Positions 23,886 through 31,229 of a stretch of 64,000 bases of DNA are shown here, in pieces. This DNA comes from Streptomyces sp. CB09001 (GTDB lineage: Bacteria > Actinomycetota > Actinomycetes > Streptomycetales > Streptomycetaceae). Positions within the stretch are counted from its first letter, which is position 1; every line of letters begins with the position of its first letter. The notes beneath the pieces were generated by a model that made no database searches, was not told the origin of the DNA, and saw only the letters and a list, made by a program, of their open reading frames with translations. The translations under genes were made by a program, and so were the position numbers. The stretch lies in assembly GCF_003369795.1 (NCBI RefSeq), contig NZ_CP026730.1, forward strand, positions 4,889,001-4,953,000. Reading direction: 5' to 3'.

Positions 23886-26096
23886 GTGACAGCAGCAACG
23901 CACTCCACCCTCTTCCCGCAGGTACCGGAATCGGCCGACGCGGTGCTCGAAGGGCTCGACCCCGAGCAGCGCGAGGTGGCGACCGCCCTGCGCGGCCCGG
24001 TGTGCGTGCTGGCGGGAGCCGGTACGGGCAAGACCCGGGCGATCACCCACCGCATCGCCTATGGGGTGCGCGCCGGGATACTCCAGCCCTCCACCGTGCT
24101 CGCCGTCACCTTCACCAACCGTGCGGCCGGCGAGATGCGCGGTCGGCTGCGCCAGCTCGGTGCCTCCGGTGTGCAGGCCCGCACCTTCCACTCGGCGGCG
24201 CTGCGGCAGCTCCAGTACTTCTGGCCGAAAGCGGTCGGCGGCTCCCTGCCCAGGCTCGTCGACCGCAAGATCCAGCTCGTCGCCGACGCGGCCGCCGCCT
24301 GCCGCATCCGCCTCGACCGGGGTGAGCTGCGCGACGTCACCGCGGAGATCGAGTGGTCCAAGGTCACCCAGACGGTGCCCGCCGACTACGCCCCGGCGGC
24401 TGCCAAGGCCGGCCGTGCGGCGCCCCGCGACCCGGCGGAGATCGCGCAGCTGTACGCCGCCTACGAGGACCTCAAGCGTGCGCGCTCCGTCATCGACTTC
24501 GAGGACGTGCTGCTGCTGACGGTGGCCGTCCTCCAGGACCGGCACGATGTCGCCGAGCAGGTCCGCGCCCAGTACCAGCACTTCGTGGTCGACGAGTACC
24601 AGGACGTCAGCCCGCTCCAGCAGCGTCTGCTGGAGCTGTGGCTCGGGGACCGCGACGACCTGTGCGTGGTCGGCGACGCCAGTCAGACGATCTATTCGTT
24701 CACGGGAGCAACCCCCGACCATCTGCTCGACTTCCGCGGCCGCCACCCCGGCGCCACCGTCGTCAAGCTGGTCCGCGACTACCGTTCCACTCCCCAGGTC
24801 GTCCACCTGGCCAACGGCCTGCTCGCCCAGGCCCGGGGCCGGGCCGCCGATCACCGTCTGGAGCTGGTCTCCCAGCGGCCCGCGGGCTCCGAGCCCGTCT
24901 ACGCCGAGTACGCCGACGAACCGGCCGAGGCCGAGGGCGCGGCCCGCCGCATCCGCGAGCTCATCGACTCGGGAGTCCCGGCCGCCGAGATCGCGGTCCT
25001 GTTCCGTACCAATTCCCAGTCGGAGACCTTTGAGCAGGCGCTCGCCGACGCCGGGGTCCCGTACCAGTTGAGGGGCGCGGAGCGCTTCTTCGACCGGCCC
25101 GAGGTGCGCAAGGCCGGCAGTGCCCTGCGGGCCGCCGCACGCTTCGGCGGCAACGACTCCCTCCTCGACGACGTCGTCGACCTGCCGTCGCAGGTGCGCG
25201 CCGTGCTGTCCGGGGAGGGCTGGACGACCGAGCCCCCGGCCGGGTCGGGCGCCGTCCGGGAGCGCTGGGAGTCGCTGGCCGCCCTGGTCGGCCTGGCCCA
25301 GGACTTCGCCGCCGCCAGAGCGGGAGCCACGCTGAGCGACCTCATCGTGGAACTCGACGAGCGAGCGGGCGCCCAGCACGCCCCGACGGTGCAGGGCGTC
25401 ACCCTCGCCTCACTGCACTCTGCCAAGGGCCTGGAGTGGGACGTCGTGTTCCTGGTCGGCGTCGCCGAGGGCATGATGCCGATCACCTACGCAAAGACCG
25501 ACGAACAGATCGAGGAGGAGCGCCGCCTTCTCTACGTCGGTGTCACCCGCGCGCGCGAACGCCTGCACCTGTCCTGGGCGCTGGCCCGGTCCCCCGGCAG
25601 TCGGCCGAACCGCAGGCCCAGCCGGTTTCTGAAGGGGCTGCGGCCCGGTTCGGGCACGGCGGGCGGGCAGACGGCCGCCGGCGGAGCCGGGGGCGTGGAG
25701 CGCGGGTTCCGCAGCGGCAGTGGTGGTGGCGTCGTGGCCGCCGCGCCGAGACGGGCCCAGCGGACGCCGGCCCGCTGCCGGGTCTGCGGACGCACGCTCA
25801 CCGACGCCGGTGAGATGAAGCTGATGCGCTGCGAGGGATGCCCGTCGGACATGGACGAGGGCGTCTACGAGCGGTTGCGCGAGTGGCGGGCGGTGCAGGC
25901 GGGACGCAGCGGACAGCCCGCGTTCTGCGTCTTCACCGACAAGACCCTGATGGCGATCGCCGAGTCCGTCCCGGAGGACGAGCGGGAGCTGGCCCGGATC
26001 CCGGGGGTCGGGATGCGCAAGCTCCATCGCTACGGGGCCGACGTCCTGGCCATCTGCGCAGGCCAGGAAGGTGTGGGGCTTGACGGGGACGACTGA
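23886..26096 (+). CDS. uvrD2: ATP-dependent DNA helicase UvrD2
   Basis: A 736-residue superfamily 1A helicase. Motifs: LAGAGTGKTRAITHR (Walker A, about 39-53), VTFTNRAAGEMR (Ia), VVDEYQDVSPLQ (II), GDASQTIYSFTGA (III), VRDYRSTPQ (IV), TLASLHSAKGLEWDVVF (V) and LLYVGVTRARERL (VI). After a Gly-rich linker come the four zinc Cys (CRVCGRTL and CEGCPS, about 637-660) and a C-terminal HRDC domain (IPGVGMRKLHRYG). Both appendages typify mycobacterial UvrD2. GTG 23886 was chosen; a GTG two bases earlier is out of frame. It is divergent from mrx. Confidence 0.93.
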   Translation: MTAATHSTLFPQVPESADAVLEGLDPEQREVATALRGPVCVLAGAGTGKTRAITHRIAYGVRAGILQPSTVLAVTFTNRAAGEMRGRLRQLGASGVQARTFHSAALRQLQYFWPKAVGGSLPRLVDRKIQLVADAAAACRIRLDRGELRDVTAEIEWSKVTQTVPADYAPAAAKAGRAAPRDPAEIAQLYAAYEDLKRARSVIDFEDVLLLTVAVLQDRHDVAEQVRAQYQHFVVDEYQDVSPLQQRLLELWLGDRDDLCVVGDASQTIYSFTGATPDHLLDFRGRHPGATVVKLVRDYRSTPQVVHLANGLLAQARGRAADHRLELVSQRPAGSEPVYAEYADEPAEAEGAARRIRELIDSGVPAAEIAVLFRTNSQSETFEQALADAGVPYQLRGAERFFDRPEVRKAGSALRAAARFGGNDSLLDDVVDLPSQVRAVLSGEGWTTEPPAGSGAVRERWESLAALVGLAQDFAAARAGATLSDLIVELDERAGAQHAPTVQGVTLASLHSAKGLEWDVVFLVGVAEGMMPITYAKTDEQIEEERRLLYVGVTRARERLHLSWALARSPGSRPNRRPSRFLKGLRPGSGTAGGQTAAGGAGGVERGFRSGSGGGVVAAAPRRAQRTPARCRVCGRTLTDAGEMKLMRCEGCPSDMDEGVYERLREWRAVQAGRSGQPAFCVFTDKTLMAIAESVPEDERELARIPGVGMRKLHRYGADVLAICAGQEGVGLDGDD

Positions 26097-26109
26097 TACA
26101 AACTCGTCG

Positions 26110-26150
26110 AAAAAATAGTTTGCGCATGCCCCGGGAATCCCCATAGGTTC
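26110..26150 (+). promoter_or_regulatory. WblC-type autoregulated promoter upstream of wblC
   Basis: An AT-rich tract (gaaaaaatag, 26110-26119) lies directly before a -35 TTGCGC (26121-26126), followed by an 18-bp spacer and -10 TAGGTT (26145-26150). Family knowledge: WhiB7/WblC with the principal sigma factor recognises exactly this AT-rich element just upstream of the -35. The mRNA would start near 26157, about 610 nt before wblC. Confidence 0.8.
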
Positions 26151-26260
26151 TTGGTCACGGGAACAGCGGCCTTCCCGGAGGCCCTGAATCCGTGTTGTAC
26201 TTGCATATCCGCGGACTGGTTCGTCCCAGTCCCCCGAGACGCCGAGAGGAGGCGAGTCCA

Positions 26261-26593
26261 GTGATCAGCATCAACAGCAGCTTCATCGTCAGCTCCACCG
26301 CCAAAATGACCGATCGCTCGGCCGTCTCCCTGTGCACGCTCGGCGCTTCTCACTCGGGCACCGGTCTGTCCGGCATTCGTGCCGTGCGTCCGGCTGCCGC
26401 CACTGCCGCTCCCGCGGGCCTTCCCGTCCGGGAGCGCAATGAGCGACCGACCAAGGCACTGGAAGCAGCAGTAGCGGCACAGGCGCAGGCCTATGCCTTT
26501 ACCGCGACCGGTGCCGGATTCCGGAAGCAGACGACGCAGCACCACCTGATGTGGGCCTTCCGTGGGCCAGAACCCTGGAGTGATCCAGCCTGA
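26261..26593 (+). CDS. Upstream ORF in the wblC leader
   Basis: A 110-codon reading frame with a very strong ribosome binding site (GAGAGGAGG, 8 nt before GTG 26261). The product is Ala/Thr/Ser-rich with no membrane segment and ends in MWAFRGPEPWSDPA. It lies wholly in the wblC leader, and its stop (26591-26593) falls inside a hairpin just before the terminator at 26617. Family knowledge: translation of a uORF senses ribosome-targeting drugs and controls termination before whiB7/wblC. The peptide itself need not have a function. The reading frame is certain; the regulatory role is inferred from layout and precedent. Confidence 0.75.
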   Translation: MISINSSFIVSSTAKMTDRSAVSLCTLGASHSGTGLSGIRAVRPAAATAAPAGLPVRERNERPTKALEAAVAAQAQAYAFTATGAGFRKQTTQHHLMWAFRGPEPWSDPA

Positions 26594-26660
26594 TCGCCGA
26601 TCAGGCCGGCGCCTTCAGGGCCGCGGAACCCCACCCGGGATCCGCGGCCCTTCTGTTTGT
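26588..26660 (+). terminator. Attenuator: stop-codon hairpin plus intrinsic terminator before wblC
   Basis: A first perfect stem-loop (gcctgatc gcc gatcaggc, 26588-26606) encloses the uORF stop codon. A second perfect 11-bp stem (agggccgcgga 26617-26627 with tccgcggccct 26641-26651) is followed by TCTGTTTGT, an unusually good T-tract for Streptomyces. A ribosome stalled or released at the uORF end would change whether these structures form, giving drug-responsive read-through into wblC. Confidence 0.8.
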
Positions 26661-26768
26661 CCCCGAACGGGGGCGACAGCACGAAGGAGCCTCGGGACAA
26701 GAAAAGAACCCGGTACCAAGCCGCTACCCGGTCAACCGGCCGGAACGAACAGACGAGGAAGACCACCC

Positions 26769-27137
26769 GTGCAACTCGAAGCGCACGCCCCGTCCGTACC
26801 GCCTTCCGACACGATCCCCAAGCCCTGTTCCACGGAGGACTCCACCTTGACCCCGCTCACCGCGCTCACCGCGCTCGACGACGCCATCGAGAACCTCGGC
26901 GTACCCGTCCCCTGCCGCTCCTACGACCCGGAGGTCTTCTTCGCCGAGTCGCCCGCGGACGTGGAGTACGCCAAGTCCCTCTGCCGCACCTGCCCGCTGA
27001 TCGAGGCCTGCCTCGCCGGTGCCAAGGAGCGGCGTGAGCCCTGGGGCGTCTGGGGTGGCGAGCTGTTCGTCCAGGGTGTCGTCGTCGCCCGGAAGCGGCC
27101 CCGTGGTCGCCCGCGCAAGAACCCGGTTTCGGCATGA
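26769..27137 (+). CDS. wblC: WhiB-family antibiotic-response regulator WblC (WhiB7)
   Basis: A 122-residue 4Fe-4S transcription factor that, with the principal sigma factor, activates intrinsic resistance genes to ribosome-acting antibiotics, including its own. The four cluster Cys are in VPCRSYD, KSLCRTC and EACLAG. The sigma-contact turn is GVWGGE, and the C-terminal AT-hook RGRPRK (about 112-117) binds the AT-rich promoter element. GTG 26769 follows GAGGAAG. A long structured leader with its own ORF precedes it, and the next ORF overlaps its stop by four bases (ATGA). Confidence 0.95.
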   Translation: MQLEAHAPSVPPSDTIPKPCSTEDSTLTPLTALTALDDAIENLGVPVPCRSYDPEVFFAESPADVEYAKSLCRTCPLIEACLAGAKERREPWGVWGGELFVQGVVVARKRPRGRPRKNPVSA

Positions 27138-27457
27138 ACACCGCAGGAACGATCGACCGCCCCCTCACGTACGACCCCCAGAAGCAGGCCCCGATGAAGC
27201 CGTCCACCCACGACATCGCAGGCACCACGCCTGAAGACTTCACCACCAGTGACGCGAAGGACTCGCGTCAGAACAGGACCCGTGAAATGCAACTCATCCC
27301 AGAAGCCCTGGCACGTGCGCATATGCACGACCGCCTGCACGAGGCCGAGCAGGAACGCCGGGCGCTGCGCCTGGCGACCGCTCGCCGGATGCAGCGACGG
27401 GCGGAGCGCGCCTCGATGCGTGCCCGGCGTGCGCTGGCCATGGCGGTCATGCAGTAA
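27134..27457 (+). CDS. Small Arg-rich helical protein coupled to wblC, function unknown
   Basis: A 107-codon ORF whose ATG overlaps the wblC stop (ATGA), so it is likely translated by re-initiation. The first half is polar and irregular. From residue 52 (MQLIPEALARAHMHDRL) it forms a strongly basic, Ala/Arg-rich helix with many Met and no Cys. An internal start at residue 52 is possible. It is followed by two strong hairpins, so it is the last gene of the wblC transcript and should be co-induced by antibiotics. I do not recognise a family. Confidence 0.6.
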   Translation: MNTAGTIDRPLTYDPQKQAPMKPSTHDIAGTTPEDFTTSDAKDSRQNRTREMQLIPEALARAHMHDRLHEAEQERRALRLATARRMQRRAERASMRARRALAMAVMQ

Positions 27458-27471
27458 CCGACACACCTGAA

Positions 27472-27543
27472 GCAACGGTCTCCCGTCGGGAGACCGTTGC
27501 TCCGCCCGTGGGGGCCGGTCCGTCCGAACGGACCGGCCCCCAC
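27472..27543. terminator. Tandem strong hairpins ending the wblC transcript
   Basis: Two perfect inverted repeats follow each other: a 13-bp stem with a 3-nt loop (27472-27500, gcaacggtctccc arm) and a 13-bp stem with a 10-nt loop (27508-27543, gtgggggccggtc arm). They lie between convergent genes and can act on both strands. Confidence 0.85.
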
Positions 27544-27558
27544 GCCGCGTTCGGCTCC

Positions 27559-27632
27559 GGTGGATCAGTGGATCGGTGGATCAGTGGATCGGTGGACCAG
27601 CGGATCGGTGGACCAGCGGATCGGTGGATCAG
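27559..27632. repeat. 16-bp tandem repeat (ggtggatcagtggatc), 4.6 copies
   Basis: Two copies of ggtggatcagtggatc are followed by two copies of ggtggaccagcggatc and ten bases of a fifth. The last unit overlaps the stop codon of the convergent ABC1 gene (27629-27631), so the array forms its 3' untranslated region just before the double terminator. Confidence 0.85.
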
Positions 27633-29041
27633 GCCTCTGCGGCCGTCCCCTCCACCTCGTACACGTCCTCGCCCGTTTCTTCCGATTCTTCGGCTTCCTC
27701 GGCCTCGTCCTCGGCGACGAACCCGACCAGCCACTCCTCCAGCTCGTCGCGCAGCCGGACCGTGGCCCCCAGCTGGCAGAGCACACCGATGGTGCTCAGG
27801 GTCACGCGGTGGATCAGGAGATACGCCGGCGGCAGGTTGAGCTGCTTGGCCAGCTGGTACGCGGGGGAGCGGGGGTCACCGATGCGGGCTGCCTGGCTCC
27901 GCATCCAGCCGCGGGTGAAGGTGAACGCGTCGACCCTGGCCGGCTCGATGATCGGCAGCAGGTAGTCGAGAACGGCGTCGGGGTCCAGCTCTATCGATTC
28001 CTTGACGAAGCCCTCCGCGCAGAGCATCTCGTAGACGGCCTCCGCCTCGCCGTCCAGCGTCATGCGCAGGGCCTCGCCGATGGGCTCGGGCAGACCACCC
28101 GGAAGGCGGTCGACGGTGCCGAAGTCCAGGACGCCGAGGCGCCAGTCGTCCTCGCCCTGAGGCCCGCCGGGCAGCAGACGGAAGTTGCCGGGGTGCGGGT
28201 CGGCGTGCAGGAGCCCGGTGCGCGCGGGACCGGAGAACAGGAAGTGGGCCAGCAGCTGACCCGCCCGGTCGCGCTGCTCCTGCGTGCCGTTCGAGATGAT
28301 CTCCGACATCGGGATGCCGTCGATCCACTCGGTGATCAGCACCTGTTCGCACTGGTGGACGACGTCCGGCACCACGATGTCCGGGTCGTCGTCGAAGATC
28401 TCGGCATGCGTCCGCTGGGCCTGCGCCTCCAGGTCGTAGTCCAGCTCCTCCGAGACCCGGTCCTTCAGCTCTGTGATCAGCGGCTTGATGTCCATGCCGG
28501 GGACCAGCGGGCCGAGCAGGCGGGCGAAGCGGCTGAGTTGGTTCAGGTCGGACAGCAGTGCCTCGCCTGCGCCCGGATACTGCACCTTGACCGCCACCTC
28601 GCGGCCGTCGTGCCACACCCCCCGGTGCACCTGGCCGATCGAGGCGGCCGCAGCTGGCCTGTCCTCGAACTCCAGGAACAGGTCCGGCCAGTCCTCACCG
28701 AGCCGCTCCGCCAGCACGGAGTGCACGGTGCGCGTCGGCATCGGCGGTGCCGCCTCCTGCAGCTTGGTCAGCGCCGCACGATAGGGGCCGGCGACCTCCT
28801 CGGGCAGGGCCGACTCGAAGACGGACAGGGCCTGCCCGAACTTCATCGCCCCGCCCTTGAGCTCGCCCAGCACCTTGAACAGCTGCTCCGCGGTGCGCTG
28901 CTGAAGCTGCTGGCCGACGATCTCCGCGGACTCGCCGACGATTCGCTTGCCCAGCCCCCAGGTGGCCCGCCCGGCGAAGCCGAGCGGGAGCGCGGCGAGC
29001 TTGGCGGTCCGGGTGACCGCCTTGCGCGGAAGATCAGACAT
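27629..29041 (-). CDS. ABC1/AarF/UbiB-family atypical kinase-like protein
   Basis: A 470-residue protein of the ABC1 (UbiB/COQ8) family, linked in other organisms to quinone or lipid metabolism. Diagnostic features are the N-terminal KxGQ motif (MKFGQALS, about 66-73), the Ala-rich loop AAASIGQVHR replacing the usual Gly-rich loop, VAVKVQYPG with the Lys, a HADPHPGNF catalytic loop and LDFGTVDRL as the metal-binding DFG. An acidic Glu-rich tail ends the protein. ATG 29041 overlaps the 3' end of the ThiF-like gene by eight bases. It holds the same place as the mycobacterial orthologue next to whiB7. Confidence 0.9.
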   Translation of the reverse strand: MSDLPRKAVTRTAKLAALPLGFAGRATWGLGKRIVGESAEIVGQQLQQRTAEQLFKVLGELKGGAMKFGQALSVFESALPEEVAGPYRAALTKLQEAAPPMPTRTVHSVLAERLGEDWPDLFLEFEDRPAAAASIGQVHRGVWHDGREVAVKVQYPGAGEALLSDLNQLSRFARLLGPLVPGMDIKPLITELKDRVSEELDYDLEAQAQRTHAEIFDDDPDIVVPDVVHQCEQVLITEWIDGIPMSEIISNGTQEQRDRAGQLLAHFLFSGPARTGLLHADPHPGNFRLLPGGPQGEDDWRLGVLDFGTVDRLPGGLPEPIGEALRMTLDGEAEAVYEMLCAEGFVKESIELDPDAVLDYLLPIIEPARVDAFTFTRGWMRSQAARIGDPRSPAYQLAKQLNLPPAYLLIHRVTLSTIGVLCQLGATVRLRDELEEWLVGFVAEDEAEEAEESEETGEDVYEVEGTAAEA

Positions 29042-30248
29042 GCGCCCTCCAAGTCCCAGCCGGCCGCTCCGGTTCCGCCTCGTGGCGTACTTCCGCTGAC
29101 GGCCCTTGCCCAGCCATTGTCGCGCGCCACCCCCTGTCCTCGGGGATGTGTTCCTGCTTACCTTTCCGGTCCGCCCCGCAGGGACATGCGGGGTGCGGCA
29201 GGACCGGCCGCACCCTCCATCGCAGGGCGGGCAACGAGACCTCCCAGCGTGCCCCGGTGCTGGAGGGCGTCCGGCCGTCCAGGAAGGCGAGCGCCTGGGC
29301 AGCCGCGAACCCGGCGACGGTCGTCGCGAGGGCGAGGTCGCACGGCGGTACCCGACGCTGCCGGCCGGAGCGCCACTGTGCCACCAGCCGTGGCCAAGCA
29401 GGGTCCCGGTCCGTGCGGTCCGCCTGCAGGCAGCCGGCGCACCCCGTCTCACCGGGCAGGACGAGGGGGCCGACGACACCGGTGCCCTCCACGACACCGG
29501 CGTAGAGGTGGGGTGTGCCGGAGGCCATCAGGGATTCCGCGGCGGTGGGGTCGGGCGCGTGCACCGCGACGTCGTCGCGCGGGGCGACGACCACCAGGGA
29601 GAGGACCGGGGCGCTCTCCTCCGGAGGTGTCGTGGGGCCTCGGCGGGGAGGCCGGTCGGGGGCGGCCCGGCGCACGAGGCGGCGGGCCGTCTCGTCCCGG
29701 CGGTCGCCGACCGACTCGGCGGGCAGGCCGCCCGGAGCGACGTCCCACAGCTCGACGCGCCCGCCGTCGCGCACGTCGATCCCGCCGACGCCCGCACCCG
29801 ACAGCAGGCCGGCCAGCACCGCGCCCACGCGTCCGGCGCCCCTCACACCCACCCGTAGGGCGCGTCGGGCGGCCAGGTGTCTGATCGCGTCGCCCGGTTC
29901 CGAAGTCGTCAGGGACAGCGAGGCCAGGTCGGGGCGGAGCCGGTCGAGGACCTCCTTCTTCGCCCGCAGGGCGTCGGCGTCCGGCCCGCCGCCCCGCGAG
30001 TCGTCGAGCAGACCGGCCCGCGCCAGACGCTCCACGACCCGGTCGACATGCCCGTCCGGCAGGTCCATGCGTTGCCCCGCCTCGCGCAGGAGTGCCGGGC
30101 CACGGGTGCCGTTGAGCAGCTCAAGGAAGCTGCCCGTCGCCGTGTCCACCGGTGCCAGTGTCAGCGCGTGCGCCGGTGTCATTCCGAACTGCACGGTGTT
30201 CAGATCGCGCCAGCCGCGCCTGAGCGCGGGCTTCACCATCGGATGCAT
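29034..30248 (-). CDS. ThiF/E1-like protein resembling TOMM cyclodehydratase partners
   Basis: A 404-residue protein with a winged-helix-like N-terminus and a Rossmann E1-like fold (VRGAGRVGAVLAGLL, about 137-151). A C-terminal metal-binding part has CAGC in a TGCAGCLQADRTDRDPAWP context and CPCG near the end. The R-DRDPxWP signature after the CxxC is characteristic of E1-like partner proteins in thiazole/oxazole-modified peptide pathways, but no precursor peptide or YcaO gene is near, so its substrate is unknown. ATG 30248 follows GGGGGA. Its last codons overlap the ABC1 gene, implying coupled translation. Start alternatives extend into non-coding DNA. Confidence 0.75.
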   Translation of the reverse strand: MHPMVKPALRRGWRDLNTVQFGMTPAHALTLAPVDTATGSFLELLNGTRGPALLREAGQRMDLPDGHVDRVVERLARAGLLDDSRGGGPDADALRAKKEVLDRLRPDLASLSLTTSEPGDAIRHLAARRALRVGVRGAGRVGAVLAGLLSGAGVGGIDVRDGGRVELWDVAPGGLPAESVGDRRDETARRLVRRAAPDRPPRRGPTTPPEESAPVLSLVVVAPRDDVAVHAPDPTAAESLMASGTPHLYAGVVEGTGVVGPLVLPGETGCAGCLQADRTDRDPAWPRLVAQWRSGRQRRVPPCDLALATTVAGFAAAQALAFLDGRTPSSTGARWEVSLPALRWRVRPVLPHPACPCGADRKGKQEHIPEDRGWRATMAGQGPSAEVRHEAEPERPAGTWRAHV

Positions 30249-30272
30249 GCCAGGTCCCCCGTATGTCTTGCC

Positions 30273-30302
30273 GTGTGCGTGTGCGTGTGCGTGTGCGTGT
30301 GC
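30273..30302. repeat. Hexanucleotide microsatellite (gtgtgc)5
   Basis: Five exact copies of gtgtgc lie 25 bp upstream of the ThiF-like start codon, in its probable promoter or leader. Slippage would change spacing in steps of six. Confidence 0.9.
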
Positions 30303-30494
30303 GCCCGCCGTCGGTCGCGAATCCGCCGGCGAGTGCCAGCATGCCCGGATGCGCGGAGAGGCGTCGAAAGTTGTCCACAGGTGGTGGATATTCGTCGTAC
30401 GAATCAGCCGCCCGTCTCCCAGGACGAGTGGCGGATCGGCACCGATGCGTCCCGGAGCCGGGACTTCCCCGTGTGCAGCGGGTAACGTCGTGGC

Positions 30495-31091
30495 GTGTCC
30501 GCCGACCCACTGCACCGCGCCGGGGCACCCCCGCGCACACCGACGAATCCACTGCCGAGCGGCCCGGGGACGAGCGCGATCGAGGTGCGCAGAAGCACCC
30601 GGCGGCGCCGGACGGTCTCCGCGTACCGGGAGGGCGATCGCACCGTCGTGCTGATCCCCGCCCGGATGTCCGAGGCCGAGGAGCAACGCTGGGTGAGCGT
30701 CATGCTGGACAAGCTGGCCGCCCAGGAGAGCAAGCGCGTCCTGGGCGACGCGGAGCTGGCCGAGCGCGCCGAGCGCCTGTCGGGACAGTACTTCGAGGGC
30801 CGGGCCCGGCCCACCTCGGTCCGCTGGGTCACCAACCAGAACACCCGCTGGGGCTCGTGCACCCCGTCCGAGGGAAGCATCCGGCTGTCGCACCGCCTCC
30901 AGGGCATGCCCGAGTACGTCGTCGACTACGTCCTCCTGCACGAGCTGGCGCACCTGCTGGTCCCCGGGCACGGGCCCCGGTTCTGGCGGCTCCTGGAGGC
31001 GTATCCGCGGACCGAGCGCGCCCGGGGCTACCTGGAGGGTGTGGTCGCCGCGGACCGGCTGCCGCACGTGCCCGGGGCCCGCAGCGAGTAG
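30495..31091 (+). CDS. YgjP/WLM-type zinc metallopeptidase (DUF45/M48-like)
   Basis: A 198-residue predicted zinc peptidase. The motif HELAHLLVPGHG (about 150-161) gives HExxH plus the third His, and WGSCTPSEGSIRLS upstream is the family signature. No signal peptide is present, so it is probably cytosolic. GTG 30495 has no Shine-Dalgarno, but TAACGT (30483-30488) lies six bases upstream, suggesting a leaderless mRNA. It is divergent from the ThiF-like gene. Substrates are not known for this family. Confidence 0.85.
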   Translation: MSADPLHRAGAPPRTPTNPLPSGPGTSAIEVRRSTRRRRTVSAYREGDRTVVLIPARMSEAEEQRWVSVMLDKLAAQESKRVLGDAELAERAERLSGQYFEGRARPTSVRWVTNQNTRWGSCTPSEGSIRLSHRLQGMPEYVVDYVLLHELAHLLVPGHGPRFWRLLEAYPRTERARGYLEGVVAADRLPHVPGARSE

Positions 31092-31181
31092 CCCTGGCGC
31101 CCCCGACGGGGGTCCGACACGGTCGCGCACGGGTTTCGTACCGGGTCTGTACCGACTTCCTCCGGTGTCGGTGTTTGCCGT

Positions 31182-31187
31182 TAGCCT
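31182..31187 (+). promoter_or_regulatory. -10 element upstream of the TerD-AIM24 operon
   Basis: TAGCCT at 31182-31187 would place the mRNA start near 31194, about 36 nt before ATG 31230, leaving room for the ribosome binding site GGGGGA at about 31210. No clear -35 is seen. Confidence 0.4.
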
Positions 31188-31229
31188 GTCGCGACGCACT
31201 CACATTCGGATGGGGGACGGTCGTAACGC

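Noticed and set aside
27559..27632. Could the 16-bp repeats be a CRISPR array?
   Set aside because: There are no spacers between units, the unit is too short and no cas genes are present; it is a simple tandem repeat.
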